Shown piece by piece: positions 4,855 to 12,276 of a stretch of 12,276 nucleotides of DNA (positions are counted from its first letter, which is position 1; each line of letters begins with the position of its first letter). The DNA is from Fulvivirga aurantia (GTDB lineage: Bacteria > Bacteroidota > Bacteroidia > Cytophagales > Cyclobacteriaceae): NCBI RefSeq assembly GCF_009711475.1, contig NZ_SMMD01000867.1, positions 1 to 12,276 of the forward strand. Reading direction: 5' to 3'. Below the pieces are notes generated by a model. It saw only the letters and a list, made by a program, of their open reading frames with translations. It was not told the DNA's origin and did no database searches. The translations under genes and the position numbers were made by a program.

Positions 4855-5277
4855 GTGAGAAAAGCAACGTCCATATTCCTTTTGATCATCATGCTTTCCA
4901 GCAACGCGGGAGTGACTATGGGTACACACCTGTGTGGGGGGATGGCGGTCAAAACTGCTTTAATGCTGGGACATTCCGATTTGGATTGTGGCATGGAGCA
5001 AATGGAAATGGACTGTGTAAATTCACCTGAACAAGGAGCTACAAAGCTCACTAAATCCAAATGCTGTGACAATCATTACACTTCTGTAGAATCAGATGAT
5101 GCTGTTTTCAGCAAAACATCTTTGGGTTCTGTCAATTTTGAATTTCTTGTCGCATTCGCTTACACTTACGCTGGGATTGATCCTTTTGTACAGGATAATT
5201 CCACACCCTACACCCACTATTCCCCTCCCTTGCTGAAACAGGACCGGCCGGTATTGTTTCAGTCATTCCTGCTTTAA
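4855..5277 (+). CDS. HYC_CC_PP-type small exported cysteine protein
   Basis: A 140-residue protein with an N-terminal signal peptide or anchor (residues 3-22). It then shows the pattern of the small Bacteroidota proteins known as HYC_CC_PP: an H-x-C near the start of the mature part (HLC, His25 and Cys27), a vicinal pair KCCDNHY (Cys70-Cys71) and a late YSPPLL (Pro124-Pro125) before the C-terminus. Other candidate metal ligands are Cys45, Cys54 and Met-rich GMEQMEM (46-52). A stop codon directly precedes the GTG at 4855, so GTG is the earliest possible start, and it gives a complete signal sequence. Such proteins commonly occur ahead of CusA-type pumps in Bacteroidota; a periplasmic metal-binding or accessory role is inferred, not demonstrated here. 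It lies about 106 bases before the pump gene. Confidence 0.72.
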   Translation: MRKATSIFLLIIMLSSNAGVTMGTHLCGGMAVKTALMLGHSDLDCGMEQMEMDCVNSPEQGATKLTKSKCCDNHYTSVESDDAVFSKTSLGSVNFEFLVAFAYTYAGIDPFVQDNSTPYTHYSPPLLKQDRPVLFQSFLL

Positions 5278-5324
5278 ATCGCATAATTTGATTTCTAAGT
5301 CGCAATAGGCTCATCCTTTTGCGC

Positions 5325-5347
5325 CAAACCCTCATTTCAAGGGTTTG
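5325..5347 (+). promoter_or_regulatory. Intercistronic hairpin before the RND pump gene
   Basis: CAAACCCT (5325-5332) pairs exactly with AGGGTTTG (5340-5347) around a 7-base loop. It lies between the HYC_CC_PP gene and the pump gene, 36 bases before the pump ATG. It is followed by a mixed T-rich stretch rather than a clean T-run, so it may be a weak terminator, an attenuator or an mRNA stability element. Confidence 0.4.
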
Positions 5348-5383
5348 CTGAACTGTTTTGGTTCATTTTCAGAAAATCACATT

Positions 5384-8300
5384 ATGCTTAACAAGATCAT
5401 TAAATACTTTCTTGAGAACAAATTAGTAACGGTTCTCATCTTAATTGGCTTCGTTACCTGGGGCATTGTAACCGCACCTTTTGGCTGGCAGCTAGGCTCT
5501 TTGCCCTCTGATCCCGTGCCTGTGGATGCCATACCAGATATCGGTGAAAACCAGCAGATCGTTTTCACGCAGTGGCCGGGCCGGTCACCTCAGGATATTG
5601 AAGACCAGATATCATATCCGCTCACCACTTATCTGCTGGGTATTCCAGGAGTGAAGTCTATCAGGAGTTCTTCCATCTTCGGTTTTTCCAGCATCTTCAT
5701 CATTTTCAATGAAGACATTGAATTCTACTGGTCACGTTCCAGAATACTGGAGAAGCTCAACTCCCTTCCTTCAGGTTTGCTACCGGATGGAGTACAGCCT
5801 GCCCTCGGCCCAGATGCCACCGCTTTGGGACAGGTCTATTGGTACACATTGGAAGGCCGGGACTCTGAGGGGAATCCAACAGGCGGTTGGGATTTGCACG
5901 AGATACGTACTGTTCAGGGTTTTTACGTCAAGTATGGTCTCAACGCCACTGAGGGAGTTTCAGAAGTGGCCTCTATTGGAGGCTTTGTAAAGGAATACCA
6001 GATTGATGTGAACCCGGATGCGCTGAAAGCCTATGACATTCCACTACATCGGGTGATGCAGGCGGTGCAAAAATCCAATAAAGATGTAGGAGCTAAAACC
6101 ATAGAGATCAACCAGGCTGAGTATCTGGTGCGTGGGCTGGGCTACATTAAAAACCTGGAGGATATAGAAAAAGCCGTGGTGGCCGTGCAGGATAATGTGC
6201 CTGTCAGGATCAAAGATGTGGCAGTAGTAACGCTGGGGCCAGCAACCCGCAGAGGCATGCTGGACAAAGATGGTGCAGAGGTAGTCGGTGGTGTGGTTGT
6301 GGCACGTTACGGTTCCAACCCGCTACAAGTAATCAATAATGTAAAGGCTAAGATCAGCGAGATTGCACCCGGCTTACCCAAGAAAACATTAGCAGATGGT
6401 ACGGTGAGTCAGCTCACCATTGTACCTTTTTATGACCGTTCGGAATTGATTTATGAAACACTGGGTACGCTGGAAGAAGCACTTTCCCTGGAGGTGCTAA
6501 TCACCATTCTGGTTGTAATTGTAATGGTTTTCAACCTCAGAGCTTCCCTGCTGATTTCCAGTCTTTTGCCGATTGCGGTACTCATGGTCTTTATTGCTAT
6601 GCGGTATTTTGGTGTGGATGCCAATATCGTTGCGCTTTCCGGAATTGCGATTGCCATAGGTACAATGGTAGACCTGGGGGTGATCTTATCAGAAAACGTC
6701 ATTAAACATATTGATGAAGCCCCACCCGGTCAGAAGTTGATTGAGACTGTTTATAAAGGCTCTGCTGAGGTAGGTACTGCGATTCTAACGGCTGTTTCCA
6801 CCACCATTGTGAGCTTTATCCCGGTCTTTACACTTCAGGCAGCCGAAGGAAAATTGTTCAGACCATTGGCATTTACGAAGACCTTTGCCCTGATAGCCGC
6901 TTTATTAGTATCGCTTTTAATTCTTCCGGCATTGGCACATTGGTTTTTCGGCATACGGATCAAAAGTGAGAAAATGGCCCGCATCGTCAATGCCGGATTG
7001 ATACTGATAGGTTTGGCGGTAGCCCTGTTTAAGAGCCTGCTGCTGGGGTTGGTCTTGATCGCTTTTGGATTGATCTGGTTTATCCGAAAATACAGTCCCC
7101 GTCAAAACTGGGTCACAGAACATCTTAATCTAATTATTTCGGTGATTGCCGTTACCTGGTTACTGGCCAAATACTGGCTTCCACTGGGGGCTCAGAAAAG
7201 TGTATGGGTCAATTTCCTTTTTGTGACCCTGCTGGTTGCTATTATTTTGGGAGGGTTCAGCTTTTTAGAAAAATACTATAAACATGTGCTGACCTGGTGC
7301 CTGCACAATAAGGTCAAGTTTCTGATCATCCCCGCTTTGCTCATCCTGTTGGGAGCTAATATTTGGCTGGGCTTCAACTCGGTATTCGGCTTTGTAGCCA
7401 AAGGCTTTGACCTGGTAGGGTGGAATATCCGCCCTACAGCGGTGTGGTCTACGATGGTACATACTTTTCCCGGAATTGGTGAAGAGTTTATGCCTTCTTT
7501 GGATGAAGGAAGTTTCTTGCTCATGCCTACTTCCATGCCGCATTCGGGTATTGAATACAATAAAAAAGTGGTGGGGCAGCTGGATATGCTGTTGACCAAC
7601 ATTCCTGAGGTGGAGCTTACCGTTGGGAAACTCGGACGCGTTGAATCGGCTCTTGATCCCGCCCCGATTTCCATGTATGAGAATATCATCAACTACAAAT
7701 CGGAGTACATGGCTAATACCAAAGGCTTTCGCCAGCGCTACCGGGTAGATAATGATGAACGTTTTATCCTGAATTCGGGAGATACGTTGAGCAATGAGCA
7801 GGCTTTGCAGGCTGGGGTTTCACAAGCTCAGCTTATCCCGGATGAGGATGGACAATATTTCCGCAACTGGCGTCCTCATATTCAATCGCCCGATGATATT
7901 TGGGAAGAAATCGTGAAGGTGACCAAAATACCGGGTGTTACTTCAGCCCCTAAATTGCAGCCCATTGAAACCAGGCTGGTGATGTTGCAAACCGGCATGC
8001 GAGCACCTATGGGAATCAAAGTGTACGGGCCTGACCTGAAAACCATTGAAAACTTCGGGATGAAGCTGGAGGGTATTTTAAAAGAAGTTCCCTCAGTAAA
8101 AGCAGAGGCCGTTTTTGCCGATAGGATTGTAGGCAAGCCTTATTTGCACCTCAATATCAACCGGGATGAGATCTCTCGGTATGGCTTGAATGTGGAAGAC
8201 GTACAGCAAACCATTGAGACAGCCATCGGAGGAATGAAAATTACTTCCACCGTGGAAGGCCGGGAGCGCTTTCCAGTTCGTGTCCGTTATCCACGCGAAT

Positions 8301-9184
8301 TGCGAGACGATCCCGAATCTCTGAGCAAAATCCTGATCCCTACGCCCACTGGTGCGCAAATACCCATCGGACAGGTTGTGGATATTGAATATCAGCGTGG
8401 CCCGCAGGCCATTAAAAGTGAAGAAACATTCCTTGTGGGCTATGTCCTTTTTGACAAGAGAGATGGGTATGCCGAAGTAGAAGTAGTCAATGATGCACAA
8501 AAAGCCATACAAGATCAGATTGATGCCGGAGCGTTAGACGTGCCTTCCGGAATCAGCTATAAGTTTTCCGGCAGCTACGAAAATCAGGTAAGAGCCGAAA
8601 AACGACTTTCTATTATCGTTCCACTTGTATTGGGGATCGTTTTCCTGATTCTGTACTTCCAGTTCAATTCTGTAAGCACCTCACTCATGGTGTTTACAGG
8701 TATAGCCATGGCATTTGCCGGAGGTTTCATTATGATTTGGCTCTATGGCCAGGACTGGTTCGCAAATTTCAGCCTTTTCGGCACCAATATGAGGGACTTA
8801 TTTAGGATGCATCCGATTAATCTGAGTGTGGCGGTTTGGGTAGGTTTTATTGCCTTATTTGGCATTGCCACAGATGATGGGGTGTTAATGGGTACTTATC
8901 TGGATCAAAGTTTTGATCGGAACAGGACCAAAACGATTCCTGAAATTAGAGAGGCAGTCATAGAGGCAGGTTTGCGTAGAATCAGGCCGGCCGTAATGAC
9001 TTCAGCCACTACAGTTATAGCACTACTGCCCATATTGACCTCAACAGGTAGAGGTTCAGACATTATGATTCCCATGGCGATCCCGGCTTTTGGTGGAATG
9101 CTAGTGGCGGCCGTCACTTACTTTATTGTGCCTGTGCTCTACTGTTGGAGAGAGGAAAGAAAAATCAAAAAATTGGAATCATGA
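5384..9184 (+). CDS. cusA: CusA/CzcA-type heavy-metal RND efflux permease
   Basis: A 1266-residue inner-membrane proton-driven pump of the HME-RND class, which exports metal ions from periplasm or cytosol through a trimeric complex with adaptor and channel. The N-terminus has the first membrane helix (about 13-33) and the VDAIPDIGENQQIVFTQWPG signature. The proton-relay helix reads AIAIGTMVDLGVILSEN, with Asp430 and Glu437 matching the essential acidic residues of CusA/CzcA. FGIATDDGVLMGTYLDQ near 1159-1175 is the late conserved motif. The protein is some 200 residues longer than E. coli CusA (1047): about 100 extra residues (528-626) with four hydrophobic segments lie between the two membrane halves, and a further insert lies in the second periplasmic half (around 765-840). 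A Met-rich patch MLQTGMRAPMG is at 867-877, but the RYGM methionine of E. coli CusA is Leu935. ATG 5384 is preferred over an upstream TTG that lies in a hairpin. Its stop overlaps the next start by ATGA. Confidence 0.93.
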   Translation: MLNKIIKYFLENKLVTVLILIGFVTWGIVTAPFGWQLGSLPSDPVPVDAIPDIGENQQIVFTQWPGRSPQDIEDQISYPLTTYLLGIPGVKSIRSSSIFGFSSIFIIFNEDIEFYWSRSRILEKLNSLPSGLLPDGVQPALGPDATALGQVYWYTLEGRDSEGNPTGGWDLHEIRTVQGFYVKYGLNATEGVSEVASIGGFVKEYQIDVNPDALKAYDIPLHRVMQAVQKSNKDVGAKTIEINQAEYLVRGLGYIKNLEDIEKAVVAVQDNVPVRIKDVAVVTLGPATRRGMLDKDGAEVVGGVVVARYGSNPLQVINNVKAKISEIAPGLPKKTLADGTVSQLTIVPFYDRSELIYETLGTLEEALSLEVLITILVVIVMVFNLRASLLISSLLPIAVLMVFIAMRYFGVDANIVALSGIAIAIGTMVDLGVILSENVIKHIDEAPPGQKLIETVYKGSAEVGTAILTAVSTTIVSFIPVFTLQAAEGKLFRPLAFTKTFALIAALLVSLLILPALAHWFFGIRIKSEKMARIVNAGLILIGLAVALFKSLLLGLVLIAFGLIWFIRKYSPRQNWVTEHLNLIISVIAVTWLLAKYWLPLGAQKSVWVNFLFVTLLVAIILGGFSFLEKYYKHVLTWCLHNKVKFLIIPALLILLGANIWLGFNSVFGFVAKGFDLVGWNIRPTAVWSTMVHTFPGIGEEFMPSLDEGSFLLMPTSMPHSGIEYNKKVVGQLDMLLTNIPEVELTVGKLGRVESALDPAPISMYENIINYKSEYMANTKGFRQRYRVDNDERFILNSGDTLSNEQALQAGVSQAQLIPDEDGQYFRNWRPHIQSPDDIWEEIVKVTKIPGVTSAPKLQPIETRLVMLQTGMRAPMGIKVYGPDLKTIENFGMKLEGILKEVPSVKAEAVFADRIVGKPYLHLNINRDEISRYGLNVEDVQQTIETAIGGMKITSTVEGRERFPVRVRYPRELRDDPESLSKILIPTPTGAQIPIGQVVDIEYQRGPQAIKSEETFLVGYVLFDKRDGYAEVEVVNDAQKAIQDQIDAGALDVPSGISYKFSGSYENQVRAEKRLSIIVPLVLGIVFLILYFQFNSVSTSLMVFTGIAMAFAGGFIMIWLYGQDWFANFSLFGTNMRDLFRMHPINLSVAVWVGFIALFGIATDDGVLMGTYLDQSFDRNRTKTIPEIREAVIEAGLRRIRPAVMTSATTVIALLPILTSTGRGSDIMIPMAIPAFGGMLVAAVTYFIVPVLYCWREERKIKKLES

Positions 9185-10425
9185 AGAAACTACTGATTAT
9201 ACCTATACTGATGCTTTTTGGTTCTGTGGGATATACCCAGACCTTGGAGCAGTATTTTGAGATAGCAGCAAAGCAGAATCCTGGCTTACAAGCAAACTAC
9301 AAGGACTTTGAAGCAGCTATTCAGAAAGTGGAACAGGTTAGTGCATTGCCAGATCCTAACTTCTCTTTTGGCTATTTCATTTCCCCGGTAGAAACGAGAG
9401 TGGGGCCGCAACAGGCCAGGTTTTCGTTATCGCAGATGTTCCCTTGGTTTGGTACCCTCAAAGCCCAGGGCGATGCTGCCACTTTGATAGCAGAAGCTAA
9501 ATATCAAGCCTTTTTGGATGCGCGAAATAAGCTCTTCTACCAGATAGCAGCCGCTTATTATCCACTGTATGAGCTCAACCGCTGGATCGCCATAGAGAAA
9601 GAGAATGTTGCGTTGCTGGAATCATACAAAGCTATCGCCAATAAAAAGTTTGAAAATGGTCAGGGGCCGATGGTAGATGTGCTAAGGGTAGATATCATGC
9701 TCAAGGATGCACAGACCAACCTTGAAATTTTGACTAAGAAAGAAAAGCCCCTGCTGGCAACATTCAACAACCTGCTCAACCGGGACGAAACAGAAGCGGT
9801 GGAAGTAGCTGATACGTTGGTGACCTCTACTTTGGCAGAAGGTCATCGGAGAGATTCGCTACTGATACAAAACCCCGCATTGGAAGAACTGGAGCTTAGA
9901 ATTAAAGCCAGCGAAGCATCAGAAGAGGCTGCCACAAAACAAGGATTGCCTAAAATTGGATTGGGCGTAGACTATGTGCTGGTTGGTGAACGGACGGATC
10001 TGCCGGCCGGACAGGCGGGTATGCCAGACAATGGTCAGAATGCTTTAATGCCCATGGTTTCGGTGAGCATTCCCCTTTTCAGAAGCAAATACAAGGCTGC
10101 GATAAAAGAGGCCCAGCTCAACCAGGAAAGCTACCGGTTACAGAAGGAAGATTATAGCAATACCCTTGCCTCTAATTATGAAATGGCCTGGTTTGAAATC
10201 ACCCGGCAGCAGGAGCTACTTCAATTATACGCCTCGCAGGTAGAAGAAACACAGCAGGCTCTAAACCTGCTCTTTACTGCTTATGGCAATTCAGGAAATG
10301 AATTTGAAGAAGTGTTGCGCATGCAGCAGCAGTTGCTCAAATATGAAAAAATGCAGGCTACAGCCGAAATGGAGTACGAATTGGCTGTAGCAAGGCTCAA
10401 TTATTTAACCGCAAAAAAATACTAA
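9181..10425 (+). CDS. cusC: TolC/CusC-type outer-membrane efflux protein
   Basis: A 414-residue outer-membrane factor that forms the exit duct of the tripartite pump. Residues 1-20 form a signal peptide ending in YTQ; there is no lipobox cysteine. Two halves of long heptad-like helices follow, with the conserved N-terminal features AAKQNPGLQA and ALPDPNFSFGYF, the SQMFPWFGTLKAQGDAA motif, and the second repeat around LEELELRIKASEASEEAA. It starts within the pump stop (ATGA overlap), which argues for translational coupling, and ends 1 base before the adaptor start. An in-frame stretch LPAGQAG (residues 274-280, bases 10000-10020) interrupts the periplasmic-helix/barrel junction between VGERTD and MPDNG and looks like an inserted GC-rich mini-element. 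The gene name is given by context; homology to CusC specifically is not tested. Confidence 0.92.
   Translation: MKKLLIIPILMLFGSVGYTQTLEQYFEIAAKQNPGLQANYKDFEAAIQKVEQVSALPDPNFSFGYFISPVETRVGPQQARFSLSQMFPWFGTLKAQGDAATLIAEAKYQAFLDARNKLFYQIAAAYYPLYELNRWIAIEKENVALLESYKAIANKKFENGQGPMVDVLRVDIMLKDAQTNLEILTKKEKPLLATFNNLLNRDETEAVEVADTLVTSTLAEGHRRDSLLIQNPALEELELRIKASEASEEAATKQGLPKIGLGVDYVLVGERTDLPAGQAGMPDNGQNALMPMVSVSIPLFRSKYKAAIKEAQLNQESYRLQKEDYSNTLASNYEMAWFEITRQQELLQLYASQVEETQQALNLLFTAYGNSGNEFEEVLRMQQQLLKYEKMQATAEMEYELAVARLNYLTAKKY
10000..10020 (+). repeat. In-frame GC-rich 21-bp mini-insertion in the tolC-type gene
   Basis: The 21 bases beginning CTGCCGGCCGG and ending ACAGGCGGGT encode LPAGQAG. They are far richer in G+C than their surroundings and contain the near-palindromic core CTGCCGG/CCGGACAG. 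From memory, LPAGQAG and relatives are recurrent translations of a CTGCC..GGCAG palindromic repeat dispersed in Bacteroidota genomes. Removing it leaves an unbroken reading frame (GERTD-MPDNG). Confidence 0.55.
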
Positions 10426-10426
10426 A

Positions 10427-12223
10427 ATGAGTACCAATAATAAAATTGTCATTATCGCTATTTCAACCCTGGCTCTGGGCTTGTTGTTGGGCTGGTTGAT
10501 CTTCGGAGGTTCACCTGATAGCCAGGCGTCAGATGAAACACATACCCACGTAGCTGAAGCAGGAGATCAGGTGTGGACTTGTTCTATGCATCCGCAGATC
10601 AGGCAAAATGAACCGGGAGACTGCCCCATATGCGGAATGGATCTCATTCCGGTTTCATCAGAAGAAGACGAAGGTATAGACCCTATGGCGGTATCTATGT
10701 CGCCAACAGCCATGCAACTGGCCAGTGTGCGTACTGCGGAGGTAGGAGAAATGGAACCAGCCAAGCAGGTGCGGTTAAATGGAAAAGTACAGGAAGATGA
10801 ACGATTGGTTTCTTCACAGTCAAGTCACATTCCGGGCAGGATAGAGCGGCTACTGGTCAATTTTACCGGAGAATATGTACGTAAAGGGCAGGTGATTGCC
10901 TACATCTACTCACCGGAATTGGTCACTGCCCAGGAGGAGCTTTTTGAAGCGCAAAAAATTAAAAACACCCAGCCTCAGCTTTTCCGCTCGGCTAAAGAGA
11001 AGTTGAAAAACTGGAAACTGAGTGAGGCGCAGGTCAACCAAATCCTGGAAAAGGGACAGGCTCTGGAAGAGTTTCCCATTACCGCAGACATTGCCGGCTA
11101 CGTACTGAATAAAAATGTAAATGTCGGGGATTACATCCAACGCGGAGAACCAATCTACGAAATCGCTAATCTGTCAAGGGTATGGGTACTGTTTGACGTG
11201 TACGAGTCGGACATGCCCTGGGTCAATAAAGGTGATGAAGTGAAATTCACCATCCAGTCTTTGCCCGGAGAGGAGTTTGAAGGAAAGATCAGCTTTATGG
11301 ATCCGGTGATTGATCCAAAGACCCGCGTGGCAAAAGCCAGGGTAGAAATGCCCAACAAAAACAATCAATTGAAACCGGAGATGTTTGCCAGCGGAACGGT
11401 TAATGCGCAACTGGAGAACAAAAGCAATGCCTTGGTGATCCCAAAATCTGCCGTGATGTGGACGGGTAAACGCTCGGTGGTATATGTAAAAATTACTACC
11501 GACAAAGGCGTACATTTTATGATGCGCGAGGTACGCCTGGGGCCTGGGCTGGGTGAAAGCTACATCGTAGAGTCCGGCCTTGAACGTGGTGAGGAGATAG
11601 CTGTGAGCGGTACTTTTAGTATAGATGCAGCGGCTCAACTGGCAGGCAAACCCAGCATGATGAACCCTGAAGGTGGCCCATCTATGTCGGGGCATGATCA
11701 TGGGAGCATAGAGATGTCGGCCTCTTCTTCAACTTCCGCAGATGAGAAAACAGCAGAAGTGAAACCTGTTTCAATCAGCCGGAAAGCAAAGGATGCACTA
11801 AAACCTCTTTATGAGGAATACCTGAAGTTCAAGGATGCGCTGGTGGCTGATAATTTGATTGAGGCTCAGCGTGCGGCAAATGAGTTGAAAGCAAAACTGG
11901 AGGCAGTAAATATGTCAATATTTACCGGGGACTCACATGATGCGTGGATGAAGCATAGCAGTGATTTGAAAAGTGCCTTGCAGCACATACAGCATGTGGA
12001 AGATATTGAGGCCATGCGTAAAGCATTCCAAGAGATATCAGAAGGAATGATTGACTTGACCAGAGCTTTTAATCCATTAGAGAAAACGCTGTATGTCCAG
12101 TATTGCCCTATGGCAGATAGTAACAGAGGAGCCAACTGGCTAAGCACCGAAGAGGAGATTCGCAATCCGTATTTCGGTGAAGCTATGCTTACTTGTGGTG
12201 AAGTGAAGTCAACAATCAAATGA
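10427..12223 (+). CDS. cusB: CusB-type periplasmic adaptor with N-terminal metal-binding domain and C-terminal DUF3347-like domain
   Basis: A 598-residue membrane-fusion protein anchored by an N-terminal helix (residues 6-27), linking the RND pump and outer-membrane channel. It has three parts. Residues about 48-75 form a heavy-metal-binding domain: TCSMHPQ (Cys52, Met54, His55), CPICGMDLIP (Cys66, Cys69, Met71). Residues about 88-410 form the adaptor body, including the barrel-sandwich/lipoyl halves (GRIERLLVNFTGEYVRKG, and AGYVLNKNVNVGDYIQRGE), an alpha-hairpin between them (about 165-215), and the beta-barrel domain with FMDPVIDPKTRVAKARVEM. A Met/His-rich linker (GHDHG near 422-426) follows. 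Residues about 450-590 match the DUF3347-type module: a helical part, then QYCPMAD (Cys560), GANWLS, NPYFG and MLTCGE (Cys590). The extra metal-binding ends suggest that the adaptor captures metal and feeds the pump. Longer than E. coli CusB (about 407). Confidence 0.93.
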   Translation: MSTNNKIVIIAISTLALGLLLGWLIFGGSPDSQASDETHTHVAEAGDQVWTCSMHPQIRQNEPGDCPICGMDLIPVSSEEDEGIDPMAVSMSPTAMQLASVRTAEVGEMEPAKQVRLNGKVQEDERLVSSQSSHIPGRIERLLVNFTGEYVRKGQVIAYIYSPELVTAQEELFEAQKIKNTQPQLFRSAKEKLKNWKLSEAQVNQILEKGQALEEFPITADIAGYVLNKNVNVGDYIQRGEPIYEIANLSRVWVLFDVYESDMPWVNKGDEVKFTIQSLPGEEFEGKISFMDPVIDPKTRVAKARVEMPNKNNQLKPEMFASGTVNAQLENKSNALVIPKSAVMWTGKRSVVYVKITTDKGVHFMMREVRLGPGLGESYIVESGLERGEEIAVSGTFSIDAAAQLAGKPSMMNPEGGPSMSGHDHGSIEMSASSSTSADEKTAEVKPVSISRKAKDALKPLYEEYLKFKDALVADNLIEAQRAANELKAKLEAVNMSIFTGDSHDAWMKHSSDLKSALQHIQHVEDIEAMRKAFQEISEGMIDLTRAFNPLEKTLYVQYCPMADSNRGANWLSTEEEIRNPYFGEAMLTCGEVKSTIK

Positions 12224-12226
12224 ACT

Positions 12227-12244
12227 TAGGGCTAAATAGCCTTA
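12227..12244 (+). terminator. Weak hairpin after the pump operon
   Basis: TAGGGCT (12227-12233) and AGCCTTA (12238-12244) form a 7-bp stem with one G-T pair around AAAT, beginning 4 bases after the adaptor stop codon. The following sequence is A-rich rather than T-rich, so it is at best a weak or bidirectional terminator. The rest of the window to 12276 is A/T-rich with no gene seen. Confidence 0.3.
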
Positions 12245-12276
12245 CCAAAAACTAAGTAAATAATTTAAAACTTAAA

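Noticed and set aside
5345..5383. TTG start adding 13 residues to the RND permease
   Set aside because: This TTG lies in the right arm of the 5325-5347 hairpin; ATG 5384 gives the usual MLNKII-type N-terminus next to the first helix.
11174..11701. 175-codon open frame on the minus strand inside the adaptor gene
   Set aside because: It is a shadow of a strongly supported adaptor gene; its His/Phe-rich composition is typical of antisense translation.
1..12276. CRISPR array, tRNA, rRNA, transposase or integrase
   Set aside because: No regularly spaced direct repeats, no tRNA-like cloverleaf and no recombinase-like protein were seen.

Overview
The window looks like a heavy-metal (most likely copper/silver or mercury-type) handling island of a Bacteroidota bacterium. 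The taxonomic call rests on several things: the CusCBA-type pump with a C-terminal DUF3347-like module on the adaptor, a HYC_CC_PP-type small protein directly ahead of the pump, the general absence of Shine-Dalgarno sequences, and promoter-like sequences of the Bacteroidota type (TTG, then TAnnTTTG). Order or family cannot be fixed from this sequence. All twelve genes are on the + strand. No tRNA, rRNA, transposase or CRISPR array is visible, and no stretch over 300 bases lacks a gene (the longest gap is about 216 bases, 1733-1948).

Layout. (1) 2-1282: the 3' part of a flavoprotein disulfide reductase whose N-terminus lies off the left edge; its redox-active CxxxxC motif is visible. (2) 1361-1732: a CsoR/RcnR-family regulator that has lost all three classical Cu(I) ligands. 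(3) 1949-4724: a compact run of six genes encoding a Cys-rich thioredoxin-like protein, a cytosolic four-helix-bundle Cys-rich metal store, a MerT-like membrane protein, an outer-membrane beta-barrel, a periplasmic MerP/HMA-type protein and a second MerT-like membrane protein. (4) 4855-12223: a HYC_CC_PP-type small exported protein followed by CusA-type RND pump, TolC-type outer-membrane channel and CusB-type adaptor, the last three packed with a 4-base overlap and a 1-base gap.

How the parts may work together (inference): periplasmic metal is bound by the HMA protein and passed to MerT-like inner-membrane proteins, and cytosolic metal is reduced or exchanged through the thioredoxin-like protein and the flavoprotein reductase and buffered by the 19-Cys bundle protein. 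Periplasmic or cytosolic excess is expelled by the RND tripartite pump. The substrate is not certain: the genes resemble both mercury (MerT/MerP, disulfide reductase) and copper (Csp, CsoR, CusCBA) systems, but the reductase lacks the C-terminal Cys pair of MerA.

The most informative non-coding signal is a shared architecture upstream of the regulator gene and the thioredoxin-like gene: TTG, then an identical ACCACCCC at the same offset, then a TAnCTTT box at the same offset. It suggests that both units are controlled by one factor, plausibly the divergent CsoR-like protein. A perfect 13-base inverted repeat lies just downstream of the second promoter, and the thioredoxin-like gene is bracketed by copies of a further short repeat. 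A small in-frame GC-rich insertion encoding LPAGQAG interrupts the TolC-type protein.
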